64,000 nt of DNA, taken from the NCBI RefSeq assembly GCF_002933855.1, contig NZ_BFAQ01000024.1:90129-154128 (forward strand), written 5' to 3'. The position numbers and the translations under genes were made by a program. This document shows positions 47,716 through 57,177 of this stretch, in pieces. The DNA comes from Vibrio penaeicida (GTDB lineage Bacteria > Pseudomonadota > Gammaproteobacteria > Enterobacterales > Vibrionaceae). The notes under the pieces were generated by a model. It saw only the letters and a list, made by a program, of their open reading frames with translations. It ran no database searches and was not told where the DNA came from. Numbering within the stretch: position 1 is the first letter of the stretch; every line of letters begins with the position of its first letter.

Positions 47716-48989
47716 ATATCCAATATCAGTACTTTAGATATAGAAAAATAGTTAACTATTTATTTTTTAACTATATGGAGTTTGGGATTTTTGCGCTTAT
47801 TAGCATATACTTTTCAAGTGTGGCTTCTTCGGAAGAATTGGCAAGTTCAAGTGTGAGTTTCATAATTATTTCTTACTCAGCGTTTGCGTCTTTGGGGCTG
47901 TTTAGTGCTCTTATTAAAGAGTCTGCTATATCAGGGAGGGATAGAACGCATATTAATTATATTATAAAAGTAGGAAATATATATGTGGTTGCTGTTTTTA
48001 GTATATTTGCTTTTATGTTGTATCTTCTGTTTGTTAATCTTTTCAATTGGGAAAGAGCTTACGTTGAGTTTATTTCATTCGGTTTGCTTATCGGTGGAAT
48101 GAATTTGGTGAAAAGTTATTGCCAAAGTTATTTTCGTATTTATAAGCTGGATAAAGCACTTAACGTCACAAACTTATCTTGGGTATTAGTATTTGGTTTT
48201 TGTTTTTTAATTGGTTATTTTTTATTTGCATTTCCACTTGTGCAATCTTTTTTTGTAAGTTGGGCTTTAGGATTGATATTATGTTATGGCGTTGCTTTAA
48301 TACATATTTCTCGAAAAGTATTTAGAGAAAAAAATATAACTAGATTCTCAAGTGTTACAATTATAGCGTCATCCTTTCATCTTTTTTTAAACTCAGTAAA
48401 TCTTACTTTAATTTTGACCTTTGATCGTTTGCTTTTAAATTTCATCGGGGCTGATGTTGAAATTATAGCTAAGTTTCAATTTTCAGACATGATATCAAAT
48501 ATATTTTTCTTAGGATTTTCGAGTGTAATTTATTACTTAACTCCAAATATGATTTATAAGTTTTCTAATAGTCATGATATATATGTCTTTAGAAACTGGT
48601 TGAAGCAAACGATTGTCGCAATAATTTTTCTAAGTATTGTCTTTTTCTTGATGGTGCTAGTGTATTTAAACATAATAAATAGATTCGAATATGATCAGGC
48701 CATGATATTACTATTACATATAATATTTAAGGGGGCCTTAATTGTGTTTGGTTTATTCGTTATGTTTCTCCATTCTGTCAGAAAAGAGCGGATGTCTACA
48801 TATTATTATATATTTATTGTTACTTTTGTAGCTATTTCTGTTTTGTTATTTCAACAATGGTGTGTAAATTACAATAGTTCACTCCAGATTTATATATCCA
48901 CTATACCTATTAGCATAATAGCAGTTACGTCTACAGTTTTATATTTTCATATGAAAAATAAGTTCCGATCTAGTCGAGGAAAATTATGA
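47712..48989 (+). CDS. wzx: O-antigen flippase
   Basis: A 425-residue integral membrane protein with about 12 hydrophobic segments in the spacing of the polysaccharide transporter (MATE-like) family. Wzx moves the undecaprenyl-linked repeat unit to the periplasmic side of the inner membrane. Sequence conservation in this family is low, so the call rests on topology and on its place next to the polymerase candidate. Codon use is very AT-rich (many ATA, TTA, AAA codons), typical of laterally acquired wzx/wzy genes. It is coupled to its neighbours on both sides by 4-base overlaps. Confidence 0.82.
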   Translation: MNIQYQYFRYRKIVNYLFFNYMEFGIFALISIYFSSVASSEELASSSVSFIIISYSAFASLGLFSALIKESAISGRDRTHINYIIKVGNIYVVAVFSIFAFMLYLLFVNLFNWERAYVEFISFGLLIGGMNLVKSYCQSYFRIYKLDKALNVTNLSWVLVFGFCFLIGYFLFAFPLVQSFFVSWALGLILCYGVALIHISRKVFREKNITRFSSVTIIASSFHLFLNSVNLTLILTFDRLLLNFIGADVEIIAKFQFSDMISNIFFLGFSSVIYYLTPNMIYKFSNSHDIYVFRNWLKQTIVAIIFLSIVFFLMVLVYLNIINRFEYDQAMILLLHIIFKGALIVFGLFVMFLHSVRKERMSTYYYIFIVTFVAISVLLFQQWCVNYNSSLQIYISTIPISIIAVTSTVLYFHMKNKFRSSRGKL

Positions 48990-50236
48990 TGGCGTTGGTG
49001 GTATCTGGCTTAATTTTATTGATATATTTGGTTTTTAGGAACAAAAAGGCACTAGTTCCCTCGAACATCGTTTTCCTAAGCTATTTAATGTATTTAATCT
49101 TTCCTGCTTTTTTATACTATACGTTAGACCTTATAGATTGGAACTACATTTTGCCTTGGGGTAAGATACATGATTGGAGCACGCTTAGTGATAAAGCACT
49201 TATTGATTTTCTTTATGTGTTTATGCTGTTCTTTTTCATCACTAGATTTTTAGAGATTGTTTTTGACCGAAATCAAGATAGTTGCAAAAATACATTTATA
49301 GTTAGTGATAAGAGTATTATTTTACTCTCAATGCTAATTTTCTTGGGGTTGTTGTATTTTATTCATCGGACAGGAGGGCTATCTAATTGGTTGAATGACT
49401 ATAGTTACACGTATTTAACAAGAAAAAAAGGAAGCGGTTTTCTTAATTTTGTATTGATTCATGCGGCCAACTTTCTTGCAATGATTCTGGGTTTTTACTG
49501 TTTTATTAACAATAGAAAAAACATTACAACTGTGTTGCTTGTTGTATTCGTACTTATTTTAGCTGCATGGTTGCAAGGGTTTAAAAGTCGTATACTAGTT
49601 TTTTTGATATTCTTTTTAGTTATTCCTATTTCTAAATCTAGAATCAGTGTGATTAAAGGTGTGATGATTTTTATATTGTTCATTATTCTTTTTTCCTTAG
49701 GGATGTATGTAAGATCTAATGGATTTTATAATAGTATGCCTATGCTTATTGAATATCTATTGAGCTATTTTAATACCATATTTCTACACGATCGTGTTTT
49801 ATCTGATATGGACGGGAATACATTATCAACGCTTGGGTTTGCAATTAACAAATGGATCGAATTACTCGGGTTTTCTTCAAGCGAAACCTTTTTTGATATA
49901 AGTGCTTGGTTAACTTCAATATATTTTCCAGATCAATGGTATAATGAATCGGCTACTCAACAATGGCCTATTGAAACTGAACTATATCTTAATTTTAATA
50001 ATAAGCTGTTTTGGTTTTCTCCGATATTTTTATATAGTTTATATATTTGTTTTCTTTGTAGGTATAGAAATGAACCTTTAATGACATATGTTTACATTAA
50101 TGAGTTGTTAATATTCCTTTCTTTGTTTAGAGGCACTATGTTTCAATGGATAGGTGTCTTTAATGTTTTCATGTATATGGTATTTATTGCCATTGGTTGG
50201 TTGATGATTAAACGAGGTGATAATGCGAAATATTAG
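48986..50236 (+). CDS. wzy: O-antigen polymerase
   Basis: A 416-residue membrane protein with about 10-12 hydrophobic segments and a larger hydrophilic loop at about residues 265-330, the usual layout of Wzy polymerases, which link repeat units in the periplasm. There is no similarity by motif to WaaL (the HNQYL motif is absent). Very AT-rich. It overlaps wzx by four bases and the next gene by 14. Together with Wzx and Wzz it completes a Wzy-dependent pathway. Confidence 0.8.
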   Translation: MMALVVSGLILLIYLVFRNKKALVPSNIVFLSYLMYLIFPAFLYYTLDLIDWNYILPWGKIHDWSTLSDKALIDFLYVFMLFFFITRFLEIVFDRNQDSCKNTFIVSDKSIILLSMLIFLGLLYFIHRTGGLSNWLNDYSYTYLTRKKGSGFLNFVLIHAANFLAMILGFYCFINNRKNITTVLLVVFVLILAAWLQGFKSRILVFLIFFLVIPISKSRISVIKGVMIFILFIILFSLGMYVRSNGFYNSMPMLIEYLLSYFNTIFLHDRVLSDMDGNTLSTLGFAINKWIELLGFSSSETFFDISAWLTSIYFPDQWYNESATQQWPIETELYLNFNNKLFWFSPIFLYSLYICFLCRYRNEPLMTYVYINELLIFLSLFRGTMFQWIGVFNVFMYMVFIAIGWLMIKRGDNAKY

Positions 50237-51320
50237 TGACATTATTCTCAATGCATATAAGAATGAAATATTCTTAGATAAATACTTGTCGGAAAAGTTT
50301 CTTGGTGATTATGACTCAGTCTTTTTGAACTATCTTTCGTTTAAGCCATATAGTTTAATTAAGTTTTCAAAGTATGGGAAAGTACCTTTTTTTGTTCTCT
50401 TTTTTCTGAATAAAATTCTGTTCCTGACTTTTATAGTATTAACGCCTTTTCTTATAACCCTTTCAGTACCTGCCTTGCCTTTTTTGTCGAGAAACAAGAT
50501 AAATCGAAATGTGCTTATTTACTCTACATCATCAGAACACATATTCAAAACTTTAGACTGTTACAATTTGGCCACTAAAGTTCATCCGAGAAAATTTTTC
50601 AACTTACTGTCATTTCTAACTTTAAAAGACATATTTAGGGCATGTTCTTTGTCCCTGTTAGTTGCTGTTAAAGCTCTCACTACCAATAAGTGCATGTTTT
50701 TGAAAAAAACAAACAGTATGCATTTTTATGATCTTCCTAATATATGTTTGCTAACTGTGTTGCTGGATAAGCTTAATAATAGTGATCACTACGTGTTTAC
50801 GGATAGTAATTTGCAACGTTGGGATTATTTACAATCGCACTTAGTTTCGAAAAATGGCGTTTTACAACACGGGTTTATTTACTCTGATATAATCTTTCCT
50901 CAGCGTTTCGGCGTCGTTGACCAACTGTTTCTTTTTTCTAATCAGTTTGAACCCGTTTTTTCTTCATACTTTGATTATAAGTCGGTCTCCCTTATAAAAA
51001 CCTCGATGCGTCTATCATATTATGATGAAGTGAGTGATGATAAAAAGATTTGTTTACTCGCTTCCGCTCAACCTTATGTGGAGTATGAAGTGGCTTATAT
51101 AAATGAAAAAATTGATAGGGATAAATACCATGTGCTTGTTAAACTTCATCCTAAGCATGTTTATAGTGAAGAAGAGCTTCAAAAACTTGAAGGTGTAGCG
51201 GATAAAATGATAATCGATACTTTTTTCCCTGAATGTGATCTCATGGTATCCTACGATTCTTTTTTAGGATATGAGTATAGTAGTCTTGGTATCCCAGTGA
51301 TATTTATCAAAGGCGAATGA
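50223..51320 (+). CDS. GT-B-like transferase with HP and SS motifs, possible nonulosonate transferase
   Basis: A 365-residue protein with two adjacent hydrophobic stretches at about 55-87 that may attach it to the membrane. The C-terminal half looks like a GT-B glycosyltransferase: VLQHGFIYSD, VKLHPKH with HP at 309-310, and EYSSLGIPVIFI with SS at 353-354. The HP and S-S/T pair is the nucleotide-binding signature shared by several bacterial sialyl- and polysialyltransferase families. I could not find the third (D/E-D/E-G) motif clearly. As no other CMP-sugar transferase is present, this is the best candidate to add the nonulosonic acid. Confidence 0.6.
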   Translation: MRNISDIILNAYKNEIFLDKYLSEKFLGDYDSVFLNYLSFKPYSLIKFSKYGKVPFFVLFFLNKILFLTFIVLTPFLITLSVPALPFLSRNKINRNVLIYSTSSEHIFKTLDCYNLATKVHPRKFFNLLSFLTLKDIFRACSLSLLVAVKALTTNKCMFLKKTNSMHFYDLPNICLLTVLLDKLNNSDHYVFTDSNLQRWDYLQSHLVSKNGVLQHGFIYSDIIFPQRFGVVDQLFLFSNQFEPVFSSYFDYKSVSLIKTSMRLSYYDEVSDDKKICLLASAQPYVEYEVAYINEKIDRDKYHVLVKLHPKHVYSEEELQKLEGVADKMIIDTFFPECDLMVSYDSFLGYEYSSLGIPVIFIKGE

Positions 51321-51336
51321 GTTGGTTGATAGAGCA

Positions 51337-52473
51337 ATGAAAGAATACAAGATTTGTAGTAAATGTATCATGGATACAAGTGATCCTAGTATTTCCTTTA
51401 ATGAGCACGACGTGTGCAATCACTGCTTGAACTTTGAAAGCACTATTAAACCGAACTGGAACACTGATAGCCAAGGCCATCAGCAGTTGATGGAAATGGG
51501 TGAGTTGATCAAGAAAGATGGTGTGGGCAAGGATTTTGATTGCATCATCGGTTTGTCTGGTGGTTTGGATAGTTCATATGTAGCTCACGTCGCGAAAGAA
51601 GTGATGGGCTTAAGGCCGCTTTTATTTCATGTAGACGCTGGGTGGAACACTGATCAGGCAGTCGGCAACATAGAGAAATTAATCGAAGGACTAGAAGTCG
51701 ACTTGTACACCGAAGTTGTAAACTGGCAGGAAATTAAAGATCTTCAAGTTGCTTTCCTGAAATCTGGTATACCAGACCAAGACTTAGTTCAAGATGCTGC
51801 ATTCTTTTCCGGACTTTACCGCTTCGCTCGAAAGCATAACGTTAAACATATATTAACGGGCTCTAACTTTTCTACCGAATGTTGTCGAGAACCTGAAGAA
51901 TGGGGTGGGTATTTAGGTGTTGATTCTACGCTCTTTAAAGACATCCACAGTAAGTTTGGCAGTAAGAAAAAGTTAACAGATTTTCCTCTGGTAGATATTT
52001 TATTCTACAAAATTCTGTATAAGATTTATCCAGGAATGAAAGTACATTACCCTTTGAATCTTGTTCCATTTGTCAAAGTTGAAGCAGAGCAAGAGCTTAA
52101 TGAAAAGTATGGCTGGGAAAAGTTCCAACACAAGCATCATGAATCTCGCTTTACCCGTTTTTATGAAGACTATTGGCTGCCGAGACGTTTTGGTTTTCAA
52201 AAACGTCGCGCTCATTTTTCCAGCTTGATTCATACTGGGCAAATGAGTCGAGAAGCTGCTTTAGAAAGAATTGCCAAACCTGAGATGGACGAGCACTTTC
52301 TGACAAGAGAATTCGAATATGTAGCGCACAAATTAGATTTAACCGTCGAAGAGCTGCAAGCGCTATTTGGCGCACCAAAGAAAACCTATCGAGACTACAA
52401 AAATAAACGTTGGTTGATTCAATTTGGAGCATCTGTGCTGCGTAAAATTGGAAAAGAGAAGAGGAATTTCTAG
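51337..52473 (+). CDS. wbuX: N-acetyl sugar amidotransferase (WbuX/WbpG/PseA family)
   Basis: This 378-residue enzyme of the PP-loop ATPase family converts an N-acetyl group into an acetamidino group using ammonia supplied by the HisH/HisF-like pair. The ATP-binding PP-loop is IGLSGGLDSSYVA at about 66-78. Two Cys-x2-Cys pairs (YKICSKC and DVCNHC) at the N-terminus may bind zinc. The ATG at 51337 matches the family start MKEYKIC. The order wbuX-wbuY-wbuZ-fnlA-fnlB-fnlC-wbuB matches the gene set for L-FucNAm in E. coli O145 as I recall it, so the substrate is probably the L-FucNAc unit. Confidence 0.9.
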   Translation: MKEYKICSKCIMDTSDPSISFNEHDVCNHCLNFESTIKPNWNTDSQGHQQLMEMGELIKKDGVGKDFDCIIGLSGGLDSSYVAHVAKEVMGLRPLLFHVDAGWNTDQAVGNIEKLIEGLEVDLYTEVVNWQEIKDLQVAFLKSGIPDQDLVQDAAFFSGLYRFARKHNVKHILTGSNFSTECCREPEEWGGYLGVDSTLFKDIHSKFGSKKKLTDFPLVDILFYKILYKIYPGMKVHYPLNLVPFVKVEAEQELNEKYGWEKFQHKHHESRFTRFYEDYWLPRRFGFQKRRAHFSSLIHTGQMSREAALERIAKPEMDEHFLTREFEYVAHKLDLTVEELQALFGAPKKTYRDYKNKRWLIQFGASVLRKIGKEKRNF

Positions 52474-53087
52474 TGGTTCACATTATTGATTATGGTGTGG
52501 GTAACATTCAAGCATTTTTAAATGTCTTTAAAAGGCTCGGAATACCTTGTAAACGAGCGACATCAGTTCAAGATCTTACAGGCTCTACGCATCTGATTCT
52601 TCCTGGTGTTGGCTCGTTCGATCATGCGATGACTCGTTTCTCTGACTCTGGGTTGCTAGAAAAAGTAGAAGAGCTTGTTGAGGTTCAAAAAGTTCCCGTT
52701 CTCGGTATATGTGTAGGAATGCAGATGTTAGCGACCAGCAGTGAAGAGGGTTGTTTACCTGGCTTAAACTGGATTCCTGGTCGGGTCCGCTCGTTCGGGA
52801 GTTGCCCTCAAAGTGAAGCACTTCCTATGCCACATATGGGCTGGAATAAGGTTGTGTTTTCTAAGCCGTCACCACTTTTCAAAGATTTTCCTGAAGATCC
52901 GGAGTCCTATTTTTTACATTCATACTTTTTTGATTGTGATTATGAAGAGAGTAGTCTGGCTAAAGCAGATTATGGGTTGAAGTTTGATTGTATCGTAAAT
53001 TCTGGAAATGTTTACGGCATACAATGTCACCCAGAGAAAAGCCATCAATTTGGTGAGACTATCCTAAAGAATTTTGCGGAGCTTTAA
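52473..53087 (+). CDS. wbuY: HisH-like glutamine amidotransferase (WbuY)
   Basis: A 204-residue class I glutaminase of the HisH type, releasing ammonia from glutamine. LPGVGSFDHAM, the nucleophile Cys in GICVGMQML (about residue 83) and the catalytic His-Pro-Glu in IQCHPEKSH are intact. Despite the homology it is not for histidine synthesis. It lies between the sugar amidotransferase and the HisF-like gene and is the ammonia source for acetamidino formation. Start GTG at 52473 overlaps the wbuX stop by one base. Confidence 0.92.
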   Translation: MVHIIDYGVGNIQAFLNVFKRLGIPCKRATSVQDLTGSTHLILPGVGSFDHAMTRFSDSGLLEKVEELVEVQKVPVLGICVGMQMLATSSEEGCLPGLNWIPGRVRSFGSCPQSEALPMPHMGWNKVVFSKPSPLFKDFPEDPESYFLHSYFFDCDYEESSLAKADYGLKFDCIVNSGNVYGIQCHPEKSHQFGETILKNFAEL

Positions 53088-53091
53088 GGCG

Positions 53092-53874
53092 ATGTTACGA
53101 CCAAGAGTTATTCCTTGTCTTTTAATCCACCAAGGTGGGCTTGTAAAAACTCAAAAATTTGGCTCTCCAAAATATGTTGGGGATCCAATCAATGCAGTTA
53201 AGATTTTTAATGAGAAAGAGTCTGACGAATTAATGGTGATTGATATCGATGCCACTGTTAATGGAGCAGAACCCGACTATGATCTCATTGCTAAGTTAGC
53301 AGCTGAGTGCAGGATGCCACTATGTTATGGTGGTGGCATCAAAACGGCTGCTCATGCTTCTCGTATAATCGGCCTTGGTGTCGAGAAAGTGGCATTGAGT
53401 TCTGCTGCTATTGCAGATCCAAACCTGATTAGTGAAATATCGAGTAGTATTGGTAGCCAAAGTGTTGTAGTTGTGGTCGATGTACAAAAGAAAAAAGGAC
53501 TTTTTTCTAAGGGTTATCAGGTTCTTACTCATAATGCCACTCAGGTTCACAAGGTGGACTTATTTGCGTTGGCAAAAATCGTAGAAGAGCATGGCGCTGG
53601 TGAGCTTGTTATTAATTCCATCGACCTAGATGGTATGATGACAGGGTATGACCTAGAACTATCAAAGAAAATAAAAGAACAAATGCGTATCCCTGTTACT
53701 TTCCTTGGGGGAGCTGGCAGTGTATCTGACCTCGAGAAACTGGTACAAGAATGTGGTGTTGTCGGTGTTGCGGCAGGCAGTTTGTTTGTCTTTAAAGGTA
53801 AATATAAAGCGGTTCTGATTAGTTACCCAACTAAACAAGAGAAAACCGATTTAAGCAAACAAGTTTCAATTTAG
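53092..53874 (+). CDS. wbuZ: HisF-like ammonia-channel subunit (WbuZ)
   Basis: A 260-residue TIM-barrel protein of the HisF family, beginning MLRPRVIPCLLIHQGGLVKT. It pairs with the HisH-like subunit to channel ammonia to the amidotransferase. The family's DIDATVNGAEPDY and GGGIKTAAHASRI segments are visible. The ATG at 53092 is chosen over an in-frame start at 53074 that would overlap wbuY. A GGAG site lies about ten bases upstream. Confidence 0.92.
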   Translation: MLRPRVIPCLLIHQGGLVKTQKFGSPKYVGDPINAVKIFNEKESDELMVIDIDATVNGAEPDYDLIAKLAAECRMPLCYGGGIKTAAHASRIIGLGVEKVALSSAAIADPNLISEISSSIGSQSVVVVVDVQKKKGLFSKGYQVLTHNATQVHKVDLFALAKIVEEHGAGELVINSIDLDGMMTGYDLELSKKIKEQMRIPVTFLGGAGSVSDLEKLVQECGVVGVAAGSLFVFKGKYKAVLISYPTKQEKTDLSKQVSI

Positions 53875-53893
53875 AGTGATAACGGGGTTAACA

Positions 53894-54931
53894 GTGTTTA
53901 ACAACAAAGTATTATTAATCACAGGTGGGACAGGCTCATTTGGTAACGCTGTATTAAAGCGATTTTTAGATACAGATATTAAAGAAATTCGCATTTTTTC
54001 TCGCGATGAGAAAAAGCAAGATGATATGCGTAAGCAATATCAGCACCATAAACTTAAGTTTTATATTGGTGACGTGCGAGATTATAATTCTATTTTATCT
54101 GCCACTCGTGGTGTCGATTTTGTCTATCATGCAGCCGCTTTAAAACAAGTTCCTTCCTGTGAATTCCATCCAATGGAAGCTGTAAAAACTAACGTTCTAG
54201 GTACAGAAAACGTGTTAGAAGCTTGTATTGCAAACGAAGTATCTAGGGTTGTTTGTTTAAGTACAGACAAAGCGGTTTATCCGATTAATGCAATGGGTAT
54301 TTCTAAAGCGATGATGGAAAAAGTTATCGTAGCAAAGTCACGTAACGTTGACTCAGAAAAAACCGTTATATCTGCAACTCGTTATGGCAATGTTATGGCC
54401 TCTCGCGGTTCTGTGATTCCGCTGTTTTTGCGCCAAATTATGAATGGTGATCCAATCACAATTACAGACCCGAACATGACGCGATTCATGATGACTTTGG
54501 ATGATGCGGTAGACCTTGTTTTACATGCATTCACACATGGCGTAAATGGTGATATTTTCGTCCAAAAAGCACCAGCTGCGACAATTGAGGTTTTGGTTGA
54601 TGCGCTGAAAGAGATCACTTCGAAGCTTGATCATCAAGTTAATATTATCGGTACAAGACACGGTGAAAAGTTGTACGAAGCACTATGTAGCCGTGAAGAA
54701 ATGTTTGTTGCTGAAGATCAAGGTGGCTACTACCGAATCCCATCTGACAATAGAGATTTAAACTACTCTCAATATGTTGAGGAAGGTGAGCAGGATCTAA
54801 GCACGATTGAAGATTATAACTCCCATAATACTGAACGCTTAGGCGTAGTGGGTATGATTAAATTACTTCATAAGTTGGATTTTATTGCAGATATAGAAGC
54901 TGGCGGTGTAAATGTTCCGGAAGGTGTGTAA
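53894..54931 (+). CDS. fnlA: UDP-GlcNAc 4,6-dehydratase/5-epimerase (FnlA/WbjB/CapE)
   Basis: This enzyme starts the UDP-L-FucNAc pathway from UDP-GlcNAc by dehydration and C5 inversion. The probable start is GTG at 53894 (GGGG site six bases before), giving 345 residues, close to CapE of Staphylococcus aureus. The first residues are MFNNKVLLITGGTGSFGNAV (NAD site). The STDKAVYPINAMGISKAMME motif carries the catalytic Lys with Met in place of Tyr, as in CapE and FlaA1. An upstream in-frame GTG at 53876 lacks a ribosome-binding site. Confidence 0.94.
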   Translation: MFNNKVLLITGGTGSFGNAVLKRFLDTDIKEIRIFSRDEKKQDDMRKQYQHHKLKFYIGDVRDYNSILSATRGVDFVYHAAALKQVPSCEFHPMEAVKTNVLGTENVLEACIANEVSRVVCLSTDKAVYPINAMGISKAMMEKVIVAKSRNVDSEKTVISATRYGNVMASRGSVIPLFLRQIMNGDPITITDPNMTRFMMTLDDAVDLVLHAFTHGVNGDIFVQKAPAATIEVLVDALKEITSKLDHQVNIIGTRHGEKLYEALCSREEMFVAEDQGGYYRIPSDNRDLNYSQYVEEGEQDLSTIEDYNSHNTERLGVVGMIKLLHKLDFIADIEAGGVNVPEGV

Positions 54932-56034
54932 TGAAAGTTCTAGTTACCGGAGCAAAAGGGTTTATTGGAAAGAACTTATCTCTACTTCTTAAAGAGCAGG
55001 GTAAATACATAGTTACTGAAGTTGATCGCGATACCTCTGTAAGTGACTTGAACGAAGCATTGGTCCAAACTGACTTTGTTTTCCACCTTGCTGGTGTTAA
55101 CCGACCGAAAAACGACTCAGAGTTTAAAGTAGGCAATGCAGACCTAACTTCCCATATTGTCACTGCTTTGAAAGCTAGCGGTCGTAAGGTTCCTTTGATG
55201 ATTAGCTCATCAACACAAGCTGTCAGCGACAATGCGTACGGTGCCAGTAAAGCAGAAGCTGAGAAAATTGTAGAAACTTATGGGGAAGAAACAGGATCGC
55301 CTTACTTCATTTACCGCTTCCCAAATGTATTCGGTAAGTGGTGCCGCCCAAACTATAACTCTTTCGTAGCAACCTTCTGTCATAATATTCTGAATGACAT
55401 TGAGATTAACATTCACGACCCTAGCGCTCCTGTTACATTGATTTATATCGATGATGTTTGCAATTGTATGATGGGTTTGATAGAAGGCGACACTCCATTT
55501 GGTGCAATCAAGGTTACTCCTGAATACCCAACAACAGTGGGCTATGTTGCAGACAAGCTAAGGGAATTCAAAGGTAGTCGTGATACTTTAACTACTGAAA
55601 ATGTGGGTGTTGGTTTAGAGCGCGCCCTATATTCAACTTACTTAAGTTACATGCAACCTAGTCAGTTTAGCTATACCGTTCCAAGTTATGGGGATGAAAG
55701 AGGTGTCTTTTGTGAAATGCTAAAGACGAAGCAAGCTGGTCAGTTCTCGTTCTTTACGGCTCACCCAGGTATTACTCGCGGTGGTCATTATCACCATACT
55801 AAGAACGAAAAATTTCTCGTGATCAAAGGTCAAGCTTTGTTCAAGTTTGAACATGTGGTTACTGGCGAACGTTATGAACTAACAGTTGATAGTGACAAGC
55901 CAGAGATTGTAGAGACAGTCCCGGGGTGGTCACATGATGTGACTAACGTAGGTTCTGAAGAATTGATCGTTATGTTATGGGCGAATGAAATTTTCGACCG
56001 AGACGCACCAGATACAATTGCTAAACCTCTGTAA
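54931..56034 (+). CDS. fnlB: bifunctional epimerase/reductase (FnlB/WbjC/CapF)
   Basis: A 367-residue enzyme with an N-terminal SDR domain (VLVTGAKGFIGKNLS, YGASKAEAEKIV) and a C-terminal cupin domain from about residue 245 (GGHYHHTKNEKFLVIKGQA). It performs C3 epimerisation and C4 reduction to give UDP-6-deoxy-L-talose-type NAc sugar, the second step to UDP-L-FucNAc. Its ATG overlaps the fnlA stop by one base. Length and two-domain order match CapF. Confidence 0.94.
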   Translation: MKVLVTGAKGFIGKNLSLLLKEQGKYIVTEVDRDTSVSDLNEALVQTDFVFHLAGVNRPKNDSEFKVGNADLTSHIVTALKASGRKVPLMISSSTQAVSDNAYGASKAEAEKIVETYGEETGSPYFIYRFPNVFGKWCRPNYNSFVATFCHNILNDIEINIHDPSAPVTLIYIDDVCNCMMGLIEGDTPFGAIKVTPEYPTTVGYVADKLREFKGSRDTLTTENVGVGLERALYSTYLSYMQPSQFSYTVPSYGDERGVFCEMLKTKQAGQFSFFTAHPGITRGGHYHHTKNEKFLVIKGQALFKFEHVVTGERYELTVDSDKPEIVETVPGWSHDVTNVGSEELIVMLWANEIFDRDAPDTIAKPL

Positions 56035-56043
56035 GGTAAAACG

Positions 56044-57174
56044 ATGAAAAAAATGAAAGTAATGTCAGTGGTTGGCACTCGCCCTGAAATTATTCGCTTA
56101 TCTCGTGTACTTGCTAAACTTGATGAGCATTGCGAACATATTTTGGTGCACACAGGACAAAATTATGACTTCGAGCTAAATGAAGTTTTCTTTAATGATC
56201 TTGGTGTTCGTAGACCAGATTATTTCTTAAATGCAGCAGGTAAAAATGCCGCAGAGACTATTGGTCAAGTTATTATTAAGGTTGATGAAGTTCTAGAGAA
56301 AGTACAGCCAGAAGCAATGCTCGTTTTAGGCGATACTAACTCTTGTATCTCTGCTTTACCTGCGAAGCGACGTAAAATTCCTATCTTTCATATGGAAGCG
56401 GGCAATCGATGCTTCGATCAAAGAGTCCCAGAAGAGACAAACCGACGAATTGTCGATCACACTGCGGATATCAATTTGACCTACAGCACGATCGCTAGAG
56501 ACTACCTACTAGCAGAAGGTTTACCTGCTGATCGAGTGATCAAAACGGGTAGTCCAATGTTTGAAGTTCTAAATCACTATATGGATCAGATTGATTCTTC
56601 AGGTGTTCTGCAAAGATTGAAACTAAATCCAGGCGAATACTTTGTAGTGAGCTTGCACCGTGAAGAAAATGTTGACTCTCCTAAGCAACTGGCCAAGTTA
56701 GCAGAAACACTAAATACTGTTGCAGAACGCTACAATTTACCACTTATCGTTTCTACCCATCCCCGCACGAGAAACCGTATTGAGGCGCAAGGTCTAGAGT
56801 TTCATCACAATATCCAACTACTTAAGCCTTTGGGTTTCCATGATTACAACCACCTTCAAAAGAACGCGAAAGCGGTCCTTTCTGATAGTGGTACAATCAA
56901 TGAAGAGTCTTCAATCATGAACTTTCCAGCGCTTAACATGCGTGAAGCACATGAAAGACCTGAAGGTATGGAAGAAGCTTCTGTAATGATGGTTGGATTG
57001 GGTGTGGAAAGAGTAATGCAAGCCCTGCAGATCCTTGGATCTCAAGCTACTGGTGAAGAGCGATTACTCCGTCAAGTTTATGATTATTCGATGCCTAATG
57101 TATCTGACAAGGTTGTTAGGATTATTCACTCCTATACCGACTATGTTAAGCGAGTTGTTTGGAAGGAATATTAG
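56044..57174 (+). CDS. fnlC: UDP-GlcNAc 2-epimerase family enzyme (FnlC/WbjD/CapG)
   Basis: A 376-residue non-hydrolysing 2-epimerase that completes UDP-L-FucNAc synthesis by inverting C2. The family motifs VVGTRPEIIRLSRV, HTGQNYDFELNEVFF, MEAGNRCFDQRVPEE and LSDSGTINEESSIM are visible. It resembles WecB, but its place directly after fnlAB makes the CapG assignment secure. Start ATG at 56044, ten bases after fnlB. Confidence 0.94.
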   Translation: MKKMKVMSVVGTRPEIIRLSRVLAKLDEHCEHILVHTGQNYDFELNEVFFNDLGVRRPDYFLNAAGKNAAETIGQVIIKVDEVLEKVQPEAMLVLGDTNSCISALPAKRRKIPIFHMEAGNRCFDQRVPEETNRRIVDHTADINLTYSTIARDYLLAEGLPADRVIKTGSPMFEVLNHYMDQIDSSGVLQRLKLNPGEYFVVSLHREENVDSPKQLAKLAETLNTVAERYNLPLIVSTHPRTRNRIEAQGLEFHHNIQLLKPLGFHDYNHLQKNAKAVLSDSGTINEESSIMNFPALNMREAHERPEGMEEASVMMVGLGVERVMQALQILGSQATGEERLLRQVYDYSMPNVSDKVVRIIHSYTDYVKRVVWKEY

Positions 57175-57177
57175 ATC

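Noticed and set aside
52473..53874. HisH and HisF homologues as histidine biosynthesis genes
   Set aside because: They sit between a PP-loop sugar amidotransferase and fnlABC with no other his gene. The context fits acetamidino sugar synthesis.
54882..55232. 116-codon minus-strand open frame over the fnlA-fnlB junction
   Set aside because: It is antisense to two strongly supported genes and has no family features.
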